In this document: positions 32,352 to 40,483 of the stretch, piece after piece
Layout of the letters: each line of letters opens with the position of its first letter
Numbering within the stretch: the first letter of the stretch is position 1
NCBI GenBank assembly: GCA_947489685.1
Contig: CANLEM010000003.1
Span: 620,001 to 684,000, forward strand
Length of the DNA: 64,000 nucleotides
Direction of reading: 5' to 3'
Origin: an uncultured Aquimarina sp.
Lineage (GTDB): Bacteria; Bacteroidota; Bacteroidia; Flavobacteriales; Flavobacteriaceae
Position numbers and translations under genes: made by a program
The notes under the pieces: model-generated
What the model saw: the letters and a program-made list of their open reading frames with translations, nothing else
Databases searched by the model: none
Told to the model about the DNA's origin: nothing

Positions 32352-34208
32352 ATGAATTTAAAACATATATTTCTTGTTAGTATCCTGATTGCTAACAGTT
32401 TTATAAAGATACAAGCACAATCCGACAAGACAGATTTAAAAAAAATTGAACAACAGCTACAACGCTCTAAAGAGTTTTTACAAAAAAATCTTGATAGTGC
32501 TATGTTTTATGCCAATCAAGCACAGGTTTTATCCAAAAACATTAGTAATGATACTTTATTGGCAAAATCAAATTTGCAAAAAAGTAGTGTTCTACTATTT
32601 AAACAAGGGTTTAACGAAGCAGATTCTTTACTACAGCAAAATTTAACAAAACCACTACCCTTGCATATCAAAGGGCAAACATTACACAACCTAGCTACTA
32701 TACAATATTATAAGCAAGATTTTGAGAAAGCATTAGATATTTATTTAAGAGCTGCAAAAACAATAGAAAAAGCTAGCAACTCTAAACTTCTGGTAAATAC
32801 GTATACCAATATAGGAACGATCAATTCTATTTTGAAAAATTTCAAAAATGCAAGAACCTATTTAGAAAGAGCTTTACCTCTAAGTGAATTTAACGAAACG
32901 CTACGTTTGCAAATACTGGTAAACCTAAGTAATATTTACAAAGAACAAAAACTATATAAAAAATTCACTAATACCATATTTGAAGCAGAAGAATTGGCTA
33001 AAAAATATGACTCAAAAAGATCCTTATCTGCTATTTATAATAATCTATCTACATATTACAGTTTAGGCGATCCTGGTAATTCGGATCTTAATTATGATCT
33101 TTCTATAGCATATGGTAAAAAGTCGGTTGCGATAAAAAAAGAATTAAACTTTCATCATTCATTGGGCTTACCATACAACAACATTGGGCATTCGTATTTA
33201 AAAAAAGAGCAGTACCCTATAGCAATTAAATACCTAGATAGTGCTCTGCCGGGGTCTCAAGGAGTATTAAGATCATATATTTTTAATAACCTCAAAGAAT
33301 CTTATGAAGGATTAAAAGATTATAAAAATGCTCTCAAGTTTGCAGATTTAAAGGATAAACACAAGGACTCTATAACCGAGGCTAAACAAAAAGAAAAGGT
33401 TGCAGAGCTTACCGAAAAGTTTGAGTCCGAAAAGAAACAACAACAGATCGACGTTTTGGATGCGCAAAATGAGGTGCAAGCTTTAACTATAAAACAACAA
33501 AAATATATCCTATTCATATTAGGAATTATCGGGGTATTAGTACTTGTTTTGGGTTATTTTGGATTTAAGAACTATAAGACGAAACAGCAGTTAAACACAG
33601 TTGTATTGCAGCAAAAACTAAGAAAAACTCAACTCAATCCTCATTTTTTATTTAATGCTTTACAAAGCATTCAAAATTTCATTCATAAAAATGAAAAAGA
33701 AAAATCAAGCTCTTATTTAACGAGTTACTCAAAGCTAATACGATTAATACTCGAAAAATCTGATGAAAATTTCAGTACGGTTGGAGAAGACATTTTAGCT
33801 TTGGAGTCGTATTTAAATTTACAACAATTGACACATAATAATTCGTTTAAATACCATATAGACATGGATAAAAACGTAGTTGAAGATTTTGATCAAATCC
33901 CCTCTCTAATCACTCAACCTTTTGTCGAAAATGCTATTCTTCATGGTCTTAAAGATATCAACGATGGAGAAATTAGAGTAAACTATTATAAAGAAAAAGA
34001 TACTTTGTATGTTTCTATTTCAGATAATGGAAAAGGAATTCAAGGTAAAAAAGATGACTCTAGAAAACTTCACAAATCAATGAGTATGGGTATTATACAA
34101 GAGCAACTAAAAAATTTAAATAGAACGTCTAAAAGTTTTGAAGGAGATATTGCAATTAATTCGTCTAGTGAAGGTACCAATGTTGTTTTAAGCTTTACCG
34201 CAGCCTAA
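32352..34208 (+). CDS. TPR-domain sensor histidine kinase
   Basis: A 618-residue LytS-type kinase with a signal peptide (1-22), a periplasmic array of tetratricopeptide repeats (about 30-340), a coiled-coil stretch, one membrane helix at about 384-404 (YILFILGIIGVLVLVLGYF), then a His_kinase domain with LNPHFLFNALQS (phosphoacceptor His near 430) and an ATPase domain with QPFVENAILHGL and SMGIIQEQLKNL. The periplasmic TPRs presumably bind a protein or peptide signal. The paired LytTR regulator is 23 bp downstream. Its start 12 bp after the carboxylase gene suggests read-through from that gene. Confidence 0.92.
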   Translation: MNLKHIFLVSILIANSFIKIQAQSDKTDLKKIEQQLQRSKEFLQKNLDSAMFYANQAQVLSKNISNDTLLAKSNLQKSSVLLFKQGFNEADSLLQQNLTKPLPLHIKGQTLHNLATIQYYKQDFEKALDIYLRAAKTIEKASNSKLLVNTYTNIGTINSILKNFKNARTYLERALPLSEFNETLRLQILVNLSNIYKEQKLYKKFTNTIFEAEELAKKYDSKRSLSAIYNNLSTYYSLGDPGNSDLNYDLSIAYGKKSVAIKKELNFHHSLGLPYNNIGHSYLKKEQYPIAIKYLDSALPGSQGVLRSYIFNNLKESYEGLKDYKNALKFADLKDKHKDSITEAKQKEKVAELTEKFESEKKQQQIDVLDAQNEVQALTIKQQKYILFILGIIGVLVLVLGYFGFKNYKTKQQLNTVVLQQKLRKTQLNPHFLFNALQSIQNFIHKNEKEKSSSYLTSYSKLIRLILEKSDENFSTVGEDILALESYLNLQQLTHNNSFKYHIDMDKNVVEDFDQIPSLITQPFVENAILHGLKDINDGEIRVNYYKEKDTLYVSISDNGKGIQGKKDDSRKLHKSMSMGIIQEQLKNLNRTSKSFEGDIAINSSSEGTNVVLSFTAA

Positions 34209-34231
34209 AAAAAGTATACTATCTTTATTGT

Positions 34232-34981
34232 ATGAGTTCTATTTCTTGTTTTATTGTTGAAGATGATGTTCAGGCATATGAATACGCCTATTCTATTATT
34301 AAAAATTATGGTGATATTAATGTTCTTGGTACTTCAGACTCTATTCATGAGGCTGCCCAATTGATACAACAAACAAATCCGGACTTTATAATTCTCGATG
34401 TTTTTTTAACCGATGGTACTGCATTTGATTTTTTGGCATTGTTTCCAAAAATTGATTTTAAAATTATCTTCACTACCTCTTTTGCCAAATATGCTATCGA
34501 TGCATTTAAATTTAGCGCGATGGATTATCTTCTTAAGCCATATTCGCAACAGGAGTTAACTAGTGCTCTGGATAAGGTATCACAAGATATTCATAAAGAA
34601 AATTATCAACTTCAATTACAAACATTACTACAAAATTACTCGCATAACGAAGCGCCAAAAAAGATTGTACTTAGAAACGCCGACACCATAAATATTGTTG
34701 ATATTAAGGATATACTTTATGCCAAATCCGATAATAATTATACTACCTTTTTGCTTACCGATGAAAAGGAAATACTCGTTTCTAAACCTCTTAAATCTTT
34801 TGATGAAAAATTATCATCGCTTAATTTTTTTCGTGTACATCAAAGCTTTTTGATTAACCTTATCCATGTCTCTGCATTTAACAAACGTACTGAAGAAGTC
34901 GTTTTAAAACAGAAACACACCATCCCTGTAGCGCAAAGTAAAAAGAGAAACTTGATGGATTATATTGAAAATCAAAATTAA
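34232..34981 (+). CDS. LytTR-family response regulator
   Basis: A 249-residue cytoplasmic response regulator. The receiver domain (1-120) has acidic residues near the start (VEDD), the phosphoacceptor Asp in FIILDVFLTDG near residue 53 and the conserved Lys in YLLKPYS. The LytTR DNA-binding domain (about 145-245) shows ILYAKSDNNYTTFLL and FFRVHQSFLINLIHV. It is the partner of the TPR kinase upstream. Its targets may include the lipoprotein, VWA and TapB-like genes that follow on the same strand, an inference from position. Confidence 0.93.
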   Translation: MSSISCFIVEDDVQAYEYAYSIIKNYGDINVLGTSDSIHEAAQLIQQTNPDFIILDVFLTDGTAFDFLALFPKIDFKIIFTTSFAKYAIDAFKFSAMDYLLKPYSQQELTSALDKVSQDIHKENYQLQLQTLLQNYSHNEAPKKIVLRNADTINIVDIKDILYAKSDNNYTTFLLTDEKEILVSKPLKSFDEKLSSLNFFRVHQSFLINLIHVSAFNKRTEEVVLKQKHTIPVAQSKKRNLMDYIENQN

Positions 34982-35102
34982 ATTCTCCTTCAAACCCTTT
35001 GAATGCTAAAAAAAACAGTTCAAATTCTCATTTGATCGAAAACCTGAATAGAATAAATGTATTTTTAAAATTAAGTAGTTAAACATTTTAGAATTTTACA
35101 TA

Positions 35103-35738
35103 ATGAAAAAACAAATCGCATTAATATTCTTATTGGGCTTATTATCCTTTTCTTGCGGAAAAGACAAAAACAAAGAAAAAGAACCCGGATTACTAGATGC
35201 TATCGAAGGTATTTCTGATTTAAACAAAATGGCCAAAGAAGCCGAAAAAATTGAAGAAGAGAACGAAAAGTTGTTGACTACTACTCCTATTTCTAACGAA
35301 GTACTAAAAAATATACTTCCTGAAAGCTTATTAGGATACCAAAGAAAGAAATTTTCTGTTGGCAATCAGTTTATGCCCGACGTTGCTATGGGCGAAGCAG
35401 AATACGAAAATGAAAATGGAGATCAAATATCACTTTCGGTTATGGATGGTGCTGGAGAAACAGGAAGTGCTATGATAACTTTGGCGCGTTTAGGTTTTGC
35501 AAGAGATTTTGAAGAGCAAAGTGATCGAGGGTATAAAAAATCAACAACTATCAATGGTTATAAAGCTGTTGAAGAAGTCGAAAAAGATGACTACTCTGAT
35601 ATTGAAAACACTAAAATTGATCTTATGGTAACTAATAGATTTCTGATATCTATTGAAGGGGAAAACATATCCGTAAATCAGTTAAAAAAAGCGGTTAGCG
35701 AATTAGATTTAAAAAGCCTGGAACAAATAGCCAACTAA
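35103..35738 (+). CDS. Hypothetical lipoprotein, 211 aa
   Basis: A lipoprotein with signal MKKQIALIFLLGLLSFSC (Cys18) and a Lys/Glu-rich, helical N-terminal part (to about residue 55). A mostly beta-stranded domain follows, containing LPESLLGYQRKKFSVGNQ, where a short conserved Leu-Pro-x-x-Leu-Gly-like lead precedes an immunoglobulin- or PsbP-like fold. Similar lipoproteins occur in Bacteroidota but I cannot name a family. It is the first of three exported-protein genes on the plus strand after the LytTR regulator, separated from it by 121 bp. Confidence 0.75.
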   Translation: MKKQIALIFLLGLLSFSCGKDKNKEKEPGLLDAIEGISDLNKMAKEAEKIEEENEKLLTTTPISNEVLKNILPESLLGYQRKKFSVGNQFMPDVAMGEAEYENENGDQISLSVMDGAGETGSAMITLARLGFARDFEEQSDRGYKKSTTINGYKAVEEVEKDDYSDIENTKIDLMVTNRFLISIEGENISVNQLKKAVSELDLKSLEQIAN

Positions 35739-35784
35739 GCACACATCATTTAAATAATCACACATAATCACTATAATTTAGGAA

Positions 35785-36522
35785 ATGAAAACATTAAAAG
35801 TATATTCAAAACAAAAAAACACTAAAAGGGTATTGTCAATACTATCGCTCTTTCTTCTGTTCAGTACGTTTCAATCATGCTACGTGATGAAAAAATCTGA
35901 TCAATTTTTTGGCATTGAAACCTCAACAAACAATACCTTATATCTTATCGACATCTCTGGTAGTATGGAAGGAATCGATGAAGGCTCTATAAAGGATCAA
36001 GTAATGCGAGAGGCCGGAAACAAAGCCGGAAATGTAGTAAGTAACGCCATTGGAGGAAAAATAGGAAGTATTCTTGGTAAGCAAGTAACCAAACAAGCCA
36101 CCAAATTAGGTGCCGTAAAACGAAAACTAATCCCTGCAATAAAAGGACTTCCTGATGGCAAAAAGTTTGCCGTTTTCGCATACAATAATGATGTAACAAA
36201 ACAAACGGTAGATCTCAGGATTGCAAGTAATATGTCTAGAACATCTGCCAATATTTTTGTCGAAAACTTAAAAGCTGGTGGAGGTACCGATACTGCCGAA
36301 GGACTAGTTGAAGCATTATCTACACCTGGCGTGCAAGAAATTGTGTTAATGAGTGACGGATTACCCAATGGTGGCCCACAAGCAGTGCTCGAAGAAGTTA
36401 GAAAAATAAATACCAAAAACATTATCATTCATACTATTGCGTTTGGAGAGGATGCAGATCATAACTTTATGAGGACACTGGCGCAAGAAAACAACGGTAC
36501 TTTTATAACTTCTAAAATGTAA
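35785..36522 (+). CDS. VWA-domain lipoprotein
   Basis: A 245-residue protein with a lipoprotein-type signal ending in FQSC (about residue 32). The VWA domain has a complete metal-ion-dependent adhesion site: DISGS near residue 56-60, the Thr in GGGTDTAEG near 168, and the Asp in LMSDGLP near 190. An unusual glycine/lysine-rich, hydrophobic insertion (GNKAGNVVSNAIGGKIGS, about 77-94) interrupts the domain after the first helix and looks like a glycine-zipper element. VWA lipoproteins take part in protein-protein contacts at the envelope. The TapB-like gene begins 4 bp later. Confidence 0.85.
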   Translation: MKTLKVYSKQKNTKRVLSILSLFLLFSTFQSCYVMKKSDQFFGIETSTNNTLYLIDISGSMEGIDEGSIKDQVMREAGNKAGNVVSNAIGGKIGSILGKQVTKQATKLGAVKRKLIPAIKGLPDGKKFAVFAYNNDVTKQTVDLRIASNMSRTSANIFVENLKAGGGTDTAEGLVEALSTPGVQEIVLMSDGLPNGGPQAVLEEVRKINTKNIIIHTIAFGEDADHNFMRTLAQENNGTFITSKM

Positions 36523-36526
36523 TCTG

Positions 36527-37234
36527 ATGATTTTAAAACTTGTAAAATTATTACTTACAACAATCATGTTTTTGGGTATTACATTATCTTCTAATGCCCA
36601 ACAATGTAACGCCGTTCCTTTTATGAAAAAAGGAGCTATTTTGGAATACACTCAATACAATAAGAAAGGAAAGAAAGAAGGCACCACAACGCATGAAACT
36701 ATTTCTACGTCTGGAGACGCCAATGATATTTCGGCTATAATTAAAGCAACTGTAAAAGACCAAAAAGACAAAGAAACCTTTGATACCGAATATAAAGCAA
36801 CGTGCACTAATGGATTATTTAGCTTGGATATGCTTAGGTTTTTTAATTTCGACAAACTCTCTGAGCATAGTAAGAATAATCTTAGCCTAAAAATTGATGG
36901 AGATGTTCTGGAGTTTCCTGTAGGCATGAAACCCGGAGATGATTTGGATAATGGCAATATTACTATTAAAGTAAATAGTGATGACTTTACCCTAGTTACT
37001 ATGACTTTTAAAGTATTTAATCGAGAAATTATAGGTGAAGAAACTATTACCACTCCTGCCGGGACTTATAAATGTAAGAAAGTAACATTTGATTTCGAAT
37101 CCAAATTTGGCATCTTAAATGTTAAAGGTACTGGGGTTGAATGGTACTATAAAGATGTCGTGGTTGTAAAGTCGGAATCTTACAATAAAAAAGGAAAGTT
37201 AATCGGGTATCATGAATTGACCGCAATACAGTAA
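36527..37234 (+). CDS. Exported TapB/DUF3108-like protein
   Basis: A 235-residue protein with signal peptide MILKLVKLLLTTIMFLGIT (cleavage after SSNA, about residue 24). The mature part is beta-rich and follows the pattern of the TapB family found in Bacteroidota: an opening GAILEYTQYNKKGKKEG, a middle VGMKPGDDLDNG, then TTPAGTYKCKKV and VEWYYKDVVVVKSESYN. The fold is likely a lipid- or polysaccharide-binding beta barrel, but function is unknown. It starts 4 bp after the VWA lipoprotein gene and is clearly co-transcribed with it. Confidence 0.8.
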   Translation: MILKLVKLLLTTIMFLGITLSSNAQQCNAVPFMKKGAILEYTQYNKKGKKEGTTTHETISTSGDANDISAIIKATVKDQKDKETFDTEYKATCTNGLFSLDMLRFFNFDKLSEHSKNNLSLKIDGDVLEFPVGMKPGDDLDNGNITIKVNSDDFTLVTMTFKVFNREIIGEETITTPAGTYKCKKVTFDFESKFGILNVKGTGVEWYYKDVVVVKSESYNKKGKLIGYHELTAIQ

Positions 37235-37332
37235 CCGAAGCAATACAACAATTTTTACAACCAATTAATGTCTGAATATGCCGAAAAAAGACAATAAACA
37301 GAAGTAGGTAGTACAACTAAAAAACTAAAATT

Positions 37333-37644
37333 ATGATAGTATGGTCCGGTAGAGGGTTTCTCTCGGTGTTAGTACTTGCAGTAATCCTTTTTGCGCTAAC
37401 TTCTTTTTTACCCGAAGAACAAAATAATTTGGCCTTTGCAATTAGTCTTTTTACTGCAGCCATTTTTAGCTGGTTTATGGGCAAAAAATGGAACCAACCC
37501 ACAGGCAAAACTTTAATAGACAAAGAAACAGGACAAGAAGTTATTTTAAAACCAAATCATAGTTTGTTTTGGATTAAAATGCAATATTGGGGTATCATTT
37601 TTGGAGCTCTAGGAATATTTATGTTAGTGAAACAATATATGTAA
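37333..37644 (+). CDS. Hypothetical membrane protein, 103 aa
   Basis: Three hydrophobic segments (about residues 6-25, 33-48 and 82-100) surround a polar loop with PTGKTLIDKETGQEVIL. The arrangement suggests two or three inner-membrane helices with a cytoplasmic loop. No family is named with confidence, though similar short proteins with a DKETGxEV loop occur in Flavobacteriia. It follows the TapB-like gene by 98 bp on the same strand. Confidence 0.7.
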   Translation: MIVWSGRGFLSVLVLAVILFALTSFLPEEQNNLAFAISLFTAAIFSWFMGKKWNQPTGKTLIDKETGQEVILKPNHSLFWIKMQYWGIIFGALGIFMLVKQYM

Positions 37645-38015
37645 ATAAAAAACTGAATTATAGCATAGATAAAAGTATAATTTCTTTGTATTTTTACAAC
37701 GTATTCCCCAATGTATCAAACTTTATTTTTTGATATATTGGGGATTGTTGTTTAAGGGACTAGAGCGTACACTAAATAGATAAAATCGATTCAATAGTAC
37801 AATTGTATTTTTGGTTTAAAAAGTGTACAATATCATATAACCAATCACCTAATATTTTAGGTGGTTTTTCTGTATAAAAAATCAACAACTTCTTTGATCA
37901 ATTTTATAAAATTGATATTACATATCTTTCATTACCTGTGTATTAGACATAGATTTACTTCTGAATTGCAATTCACAATTAACTATTAAAACTTATTTTA
38001 AAATTCACGAGCATT
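37645..38015. other. 371-bp gap with two hairpins and no gene
   Basis: This gap contains no credible ORF. It has a strong hairpin at 37705-37744 (TCCCCAATgTATCAAA against TTTGATATATTGGGGA) that lacks a following T run, a perfect 10-bp palindrome TACAATTGTA at 37798-37807, and a terminator at 37839-37870. The span from the first hairpin to the terminator could encode a short RNA, but no promoter was established. The last 140 bp are plain AT-rich sequence before the lipoprotein gene. Confidence 0.4.
37839..37870 (+). terminator. Rho-independent terminator
   Basis: CACCTAA (37846-37852), loop TATT and TTAGGTG (37857-37863) with extra AACC/GGTT pairing, followed by a run of five T. It would end transcripts from 37333-37644 or from any RNA made in the gap. 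Confidence 0.75.
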
Positions 38016-38813
38016 ATGAAAAATATAGGAATTAAAACTCTATTAATTATTTTCTTTTTCACCACTCTTAGTTGTGAAAAAGATGACGATAATGAAATGG
38101 AAAACGTCTTAGATACAACATCTATAGAAACTGAGATCATAAGTGGAGACTATAAGTCTACAATAAAAACTCAGGAAGAGATGGAAAAAGAGCTATATAG
38201 CTATAGGAAAAAGTATCAAATAGGAAAAAACTCTGAGCCACCCCATTTTGCATTTAATTCAGGAACACTATATCAAAGTTTTGGAAGTAATGATGATTTT
38301 TGGGATTTCTTAGAGTTTGGAAATCGAGTTGATCGATTTGCTGCTACTCAATGGGTAGATTATGATATCAATTTGTCCTTAATGACGCAACAAGTTGGGT
38401 CTCCCGGAGGAATTTATGGAACCGTACCCAAAAGTGGATGGTTACAATTTCGTCTTGATGGTGTTGGACAAAGTGTCTATTTAAACTATAGATTGAATAG
38501 TACCAATACTAATGTCCAATTAACTGTAGGTACCACAGCAAACTTTCACGAACATATTATTCAACCAAGTCCAATTTGGATTGCAGGGGCAGGTCCAACT
38601 CATGTTACGATCCATACTAATACAAATGGTTGGATGTGGGTACAGATCAAGCAAAATAATTTTATCAAATTCAGCGCTCATTATAGGTTTGATACATCAT
38701 CTGTACATCCTAGTGCATCTGATGGATATATTATACAAGGAGGCTTTGGTCAAAACAGAGATAGTTATTCCTACCCCACCTATAATTATACAGGCTATTC
38801 GGGTTGGTTTTAG
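38016..38813 (+). CDS. Hypothetical lipoprotein, 265 aa
   Basis: A lipoprotein with signal MKNIGIKTLLIIFFFTTLSC (Cys20) and an acidic linker KDDDNEMEN. The rest is rich in Tyr, Asn, Gly and Thr and is probably all beta, with the SGWLQFRLDG and WMWVQIKQNNF segments suggesting a jelly-roll or lectin-like fold. No family is recognised. It ends in SYPTYNYTGYSGWF at TAG. The same reading frame continues past that stop into a cysteine-rich peptide remnant, so the gene may have been created or cut by a rearrangement at its 3' end. Confidence 0.7.
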   Translation: MKNIGIKTLLIIFFFTTLSCEKDDDNEMENVLDTTSIETEIISGDYKSTIKTQEEMEKELYSYRKKYQIGKNSEPPHFAFNSGTLYQSFGSNDDFWDFLEFGNRVDRFAATQWVDYDINLSLMTQQVGSPGGIYGTVPKSGWLQFRLDGVGQSVYLNYRLNSTNTNVQLTVGTTANFHEHIIQPSPIWIAGAGPTHVTIHTNTNGWMWVQIKQNNFIKFSAHYRFDTSSVHPSASDGYIIQGGFGQNRDSYSYPTYNYTGYSGWF

Positions 38814-38972
38814 TCAAAAGAAAAACAAAAATCAATTAATGGAGGTTTTTTTTGTTGCCAACCAAACCTTACCGAATGTTGATCGGATAATGATTGTCCC
38901 TGCGGACCTTGTGGCATTACCATAGATTATAATGGAGAACCTTTTGTTATATCTGGAGTTTGTGCTTACTAA
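38814..38972 (+). pseudogene. Remnant of a GG-leader, cysteine-rich peptide gene
   Basis: In the frame of the preceding lipoprotein, after its TAG stop, the sequence reads SKEKQKSINGG then FFCCQPNLTEC, a TGA stop (38880-38882), and SDNDCPCGPCG to a final GVCAY and TAA. The KEKQKSINGG element matches the double-glycine leader of Bacteroidota bacteriocin-like or ribosomally made peptides, and seven Cys follow the Gly-Gly. There is no start codon and the leader's usual N-terminal part is missing. One TGA interrupts the core. The simplest reading is a truncated, inactivated peptide gene; recoding of TGA is less likely. No C39 peptidase transporter or maturation enzyme is nearby. Confidence 0.5.
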
Positions 38973-39011
38973 ACTATACTAGTTTTTGCGTACACATCTA
39001 TTAAAACATGT

Positions 39012-39045
39012 AAAAAAGATTCTCTCTTACCGAGAGAGTCTTTTT
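39012..39045. terminator. Bidirectional terminator
   Basis: AAAAAGA-TTCTCTC and GAGAGAG-TCTTTTT arms around TTACC form a strong hairpin, directly adjoining the stop of the minus-strand M24 gene and downstream of the plus-strand lipoprotein and peptide remnant. Confidence 0.8.
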
Positions 39046-40362
39046 CTATCTTTTAGGTATTGTTATGAGTTCTTTTTGTCTTTGGTTTACATATCGAAAC
39101 CCTTCGGGTCCCCAAAAACCTGCTTCTTCAAGCATAATACGTATATCTTTTTTCCATTCGGGTATGGTCACCGTAGTATTTAATTCGATTGCATATACGG
39201 TATTTTCATACAAAGGGTAATCTCCGGTACCTGGCACTCCGCCTTGCGAATCCCACATACCAATCGTTGGACCCGACGAATGACCAAATAATCCTAAGGG
39301 ATGCGTGTATATTGCCGGAGTAAGGCCTTCTGCTCTACCCTTCTCCAGGGATTTTAATAAAATTTCATTTCCGGTTTTACCAGTTTCAAAATTTGATGTA
39401 AAAATATCTTGTACCTGATTACCATCAGCAAATGCTTTAATTAAAAATTCTGGTGGTGCAGTTTCATTATTTTTAAGAATATATGCATGTTGCTGACAAT
39501 CTGTATTTAATCTTAAATAAGTGATTCCGAAATCACAATGGATCAAATCTCCAGGGCGAATAATTTTATCTTTCGGTCTATCTGAAAAAGAGACAATATG
39601 ACTTTGTAGCGTTTCGCCAGATCTTTGAATGTCTACAGTTGGATGAAACCAAGTCGTTAACCCCATATCGGTTACTTTTTGACGTAACCACCATACTACA
39701 TCATCTGTTGTAGTTGTACCAGGCTTAATCACAACTGTACTAAAAGCTTCAGCAATAATATCATGTGTGATTTTCACAAGCTCTGTATATACTTCCATTT
39801 CCTGATTGGTTCGGGTTTCTACCCAAGCAATGGCTAGTTTTTCTGCAGACGTAACTTTGGGTTTATATGCTTCGGGTAGCGTTTTCATGAATTCTTCATA
39901 ATCAGTTTTTACGATACCATCCACGATTCCAAAATTTTCAGAAAAATTAATCCCTATTTTCTGAGGGTTTCTTTCAGAAATAATATCTACAAGCGCTTTC
40001 CATTGATCTGGTTGCTTCTCCTTGTCCCAAGCTGATTCAATGTTTTTACCCACATTATATCTAGCCACGGCTAGTTTTTCAATTGTATTTTTCTTTTTAT
40101 TACGATAAAACACCAATATCGTTCTTCGTCGGGCATTAAGCCAAGTTGATGGTAACATGGTTTTAAGCACGGGATCCTCATTATATTCTCTAGAAATTAA
40201 AATCCACATATCAAATTCGGTACGATCCATTAATTGTGGCAATAAATTATTAAACCGGTCTGCCAGAATCATATCAATAGCTGCTGCTCTTTCTTTTTGA
40301 TTAAGAATCTGTGCCTGAGAAAAATAACTAAAAATCAGGAATACAATAAGAAGTTTCTTCAT
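39046..40362 (-). CDS. Exported M24-family Xaa-Pro aminopeptidase-like protein
   Basis: A 438-residue protein with a signal peptide (about 1-17, ending SQAQ). An N-terminal creatinase-like domain (20-190) precedes a pita-bread metallopeptidase domain. Candidate metal ligands are the Asp in HCDFGITYLRLNTDC (about 270-284), the His in LGLFGHSSGP near 352 and the Glu in AIELNTTV near 393. M24 enzymes remove N-terminal residues ahead of proline. The periplasmic location suggests peptide scavenging. It is a single-gene unit bounded by terminators at both ends. Confidence 0.85.
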   Translation of the reverse strand: MKKLLIVFLIFSYFSQAQILNQKERAAAIDMILADRFNNLLPQLMDRTEFDMWILISREYNEDPVLKTMLPSTWLNARRRTILVFYRNKKKNTIEKLAVARYNVGKNIESAWDKEKQPDQWKALVDIISERNPQKIGINFSENFGIVDGIVKTDYEEFMKTLPEAYKPKVTSAEKLAIAWVETRTNQEMEVYTELVKITHDIIAEAFSTVVIKPGTTTTDDVVWWLRQKVTDMGLTTWFHPTVDIQRSGETLQSHIVSFSDRPKDKIIRPGDLIHCDFGITYLRLNTDCQQHAYILKNNETAPPEFLIKAFADGNQVQDIFTSNFETGKTGNEILLKSLEKGRAEGLTPAIYTHPLGLFGHSSGPTIGMWDSQGGVPGTGDYPLYENTVYAIELNTTVTIPEWKKDIRIMLEEAGFWGPEGFRYVNQRQKELITIPKR

Positions 40363-40415
40363 GGTGTAGAGATGTTGTGTGCGATAAGTTTATTAACCAA
40401 AACTAAAAGTATTAT

Positions 40416-40452
40416 AAAAAAGAGACACCTGCAACAATGCAGATATCTCTTT
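40416..40452 (-). terminator. Terminator of the SusC-like/VWA gene
   Basis: AAAGAGACACCTGC and GCAGATATCTCTTT arms with loop AACAAT form an interrupted 14-bp stem. The minus strand continues in a U run 32 bp beyond the stop codon. Confidence 0.78.
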
Positions 40453-40483
40453 CGGAATTAGCCAACCTGATTGTACTATTTAT

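Noticed and set aside
37798..37807. Palindrome TACAATTGTA considered as an operator on its own
   Set aside because: A single AT-rich palindrome is weak evidence. It is noted only within the gap description.
38581..38925. A 114-residue plus-strand frame overlapping the lipoprotein and peptide remnant
   Set aside because: It lies in another frame of the lipoprotein gene. Its start is inside the coding region and it shows no family features.
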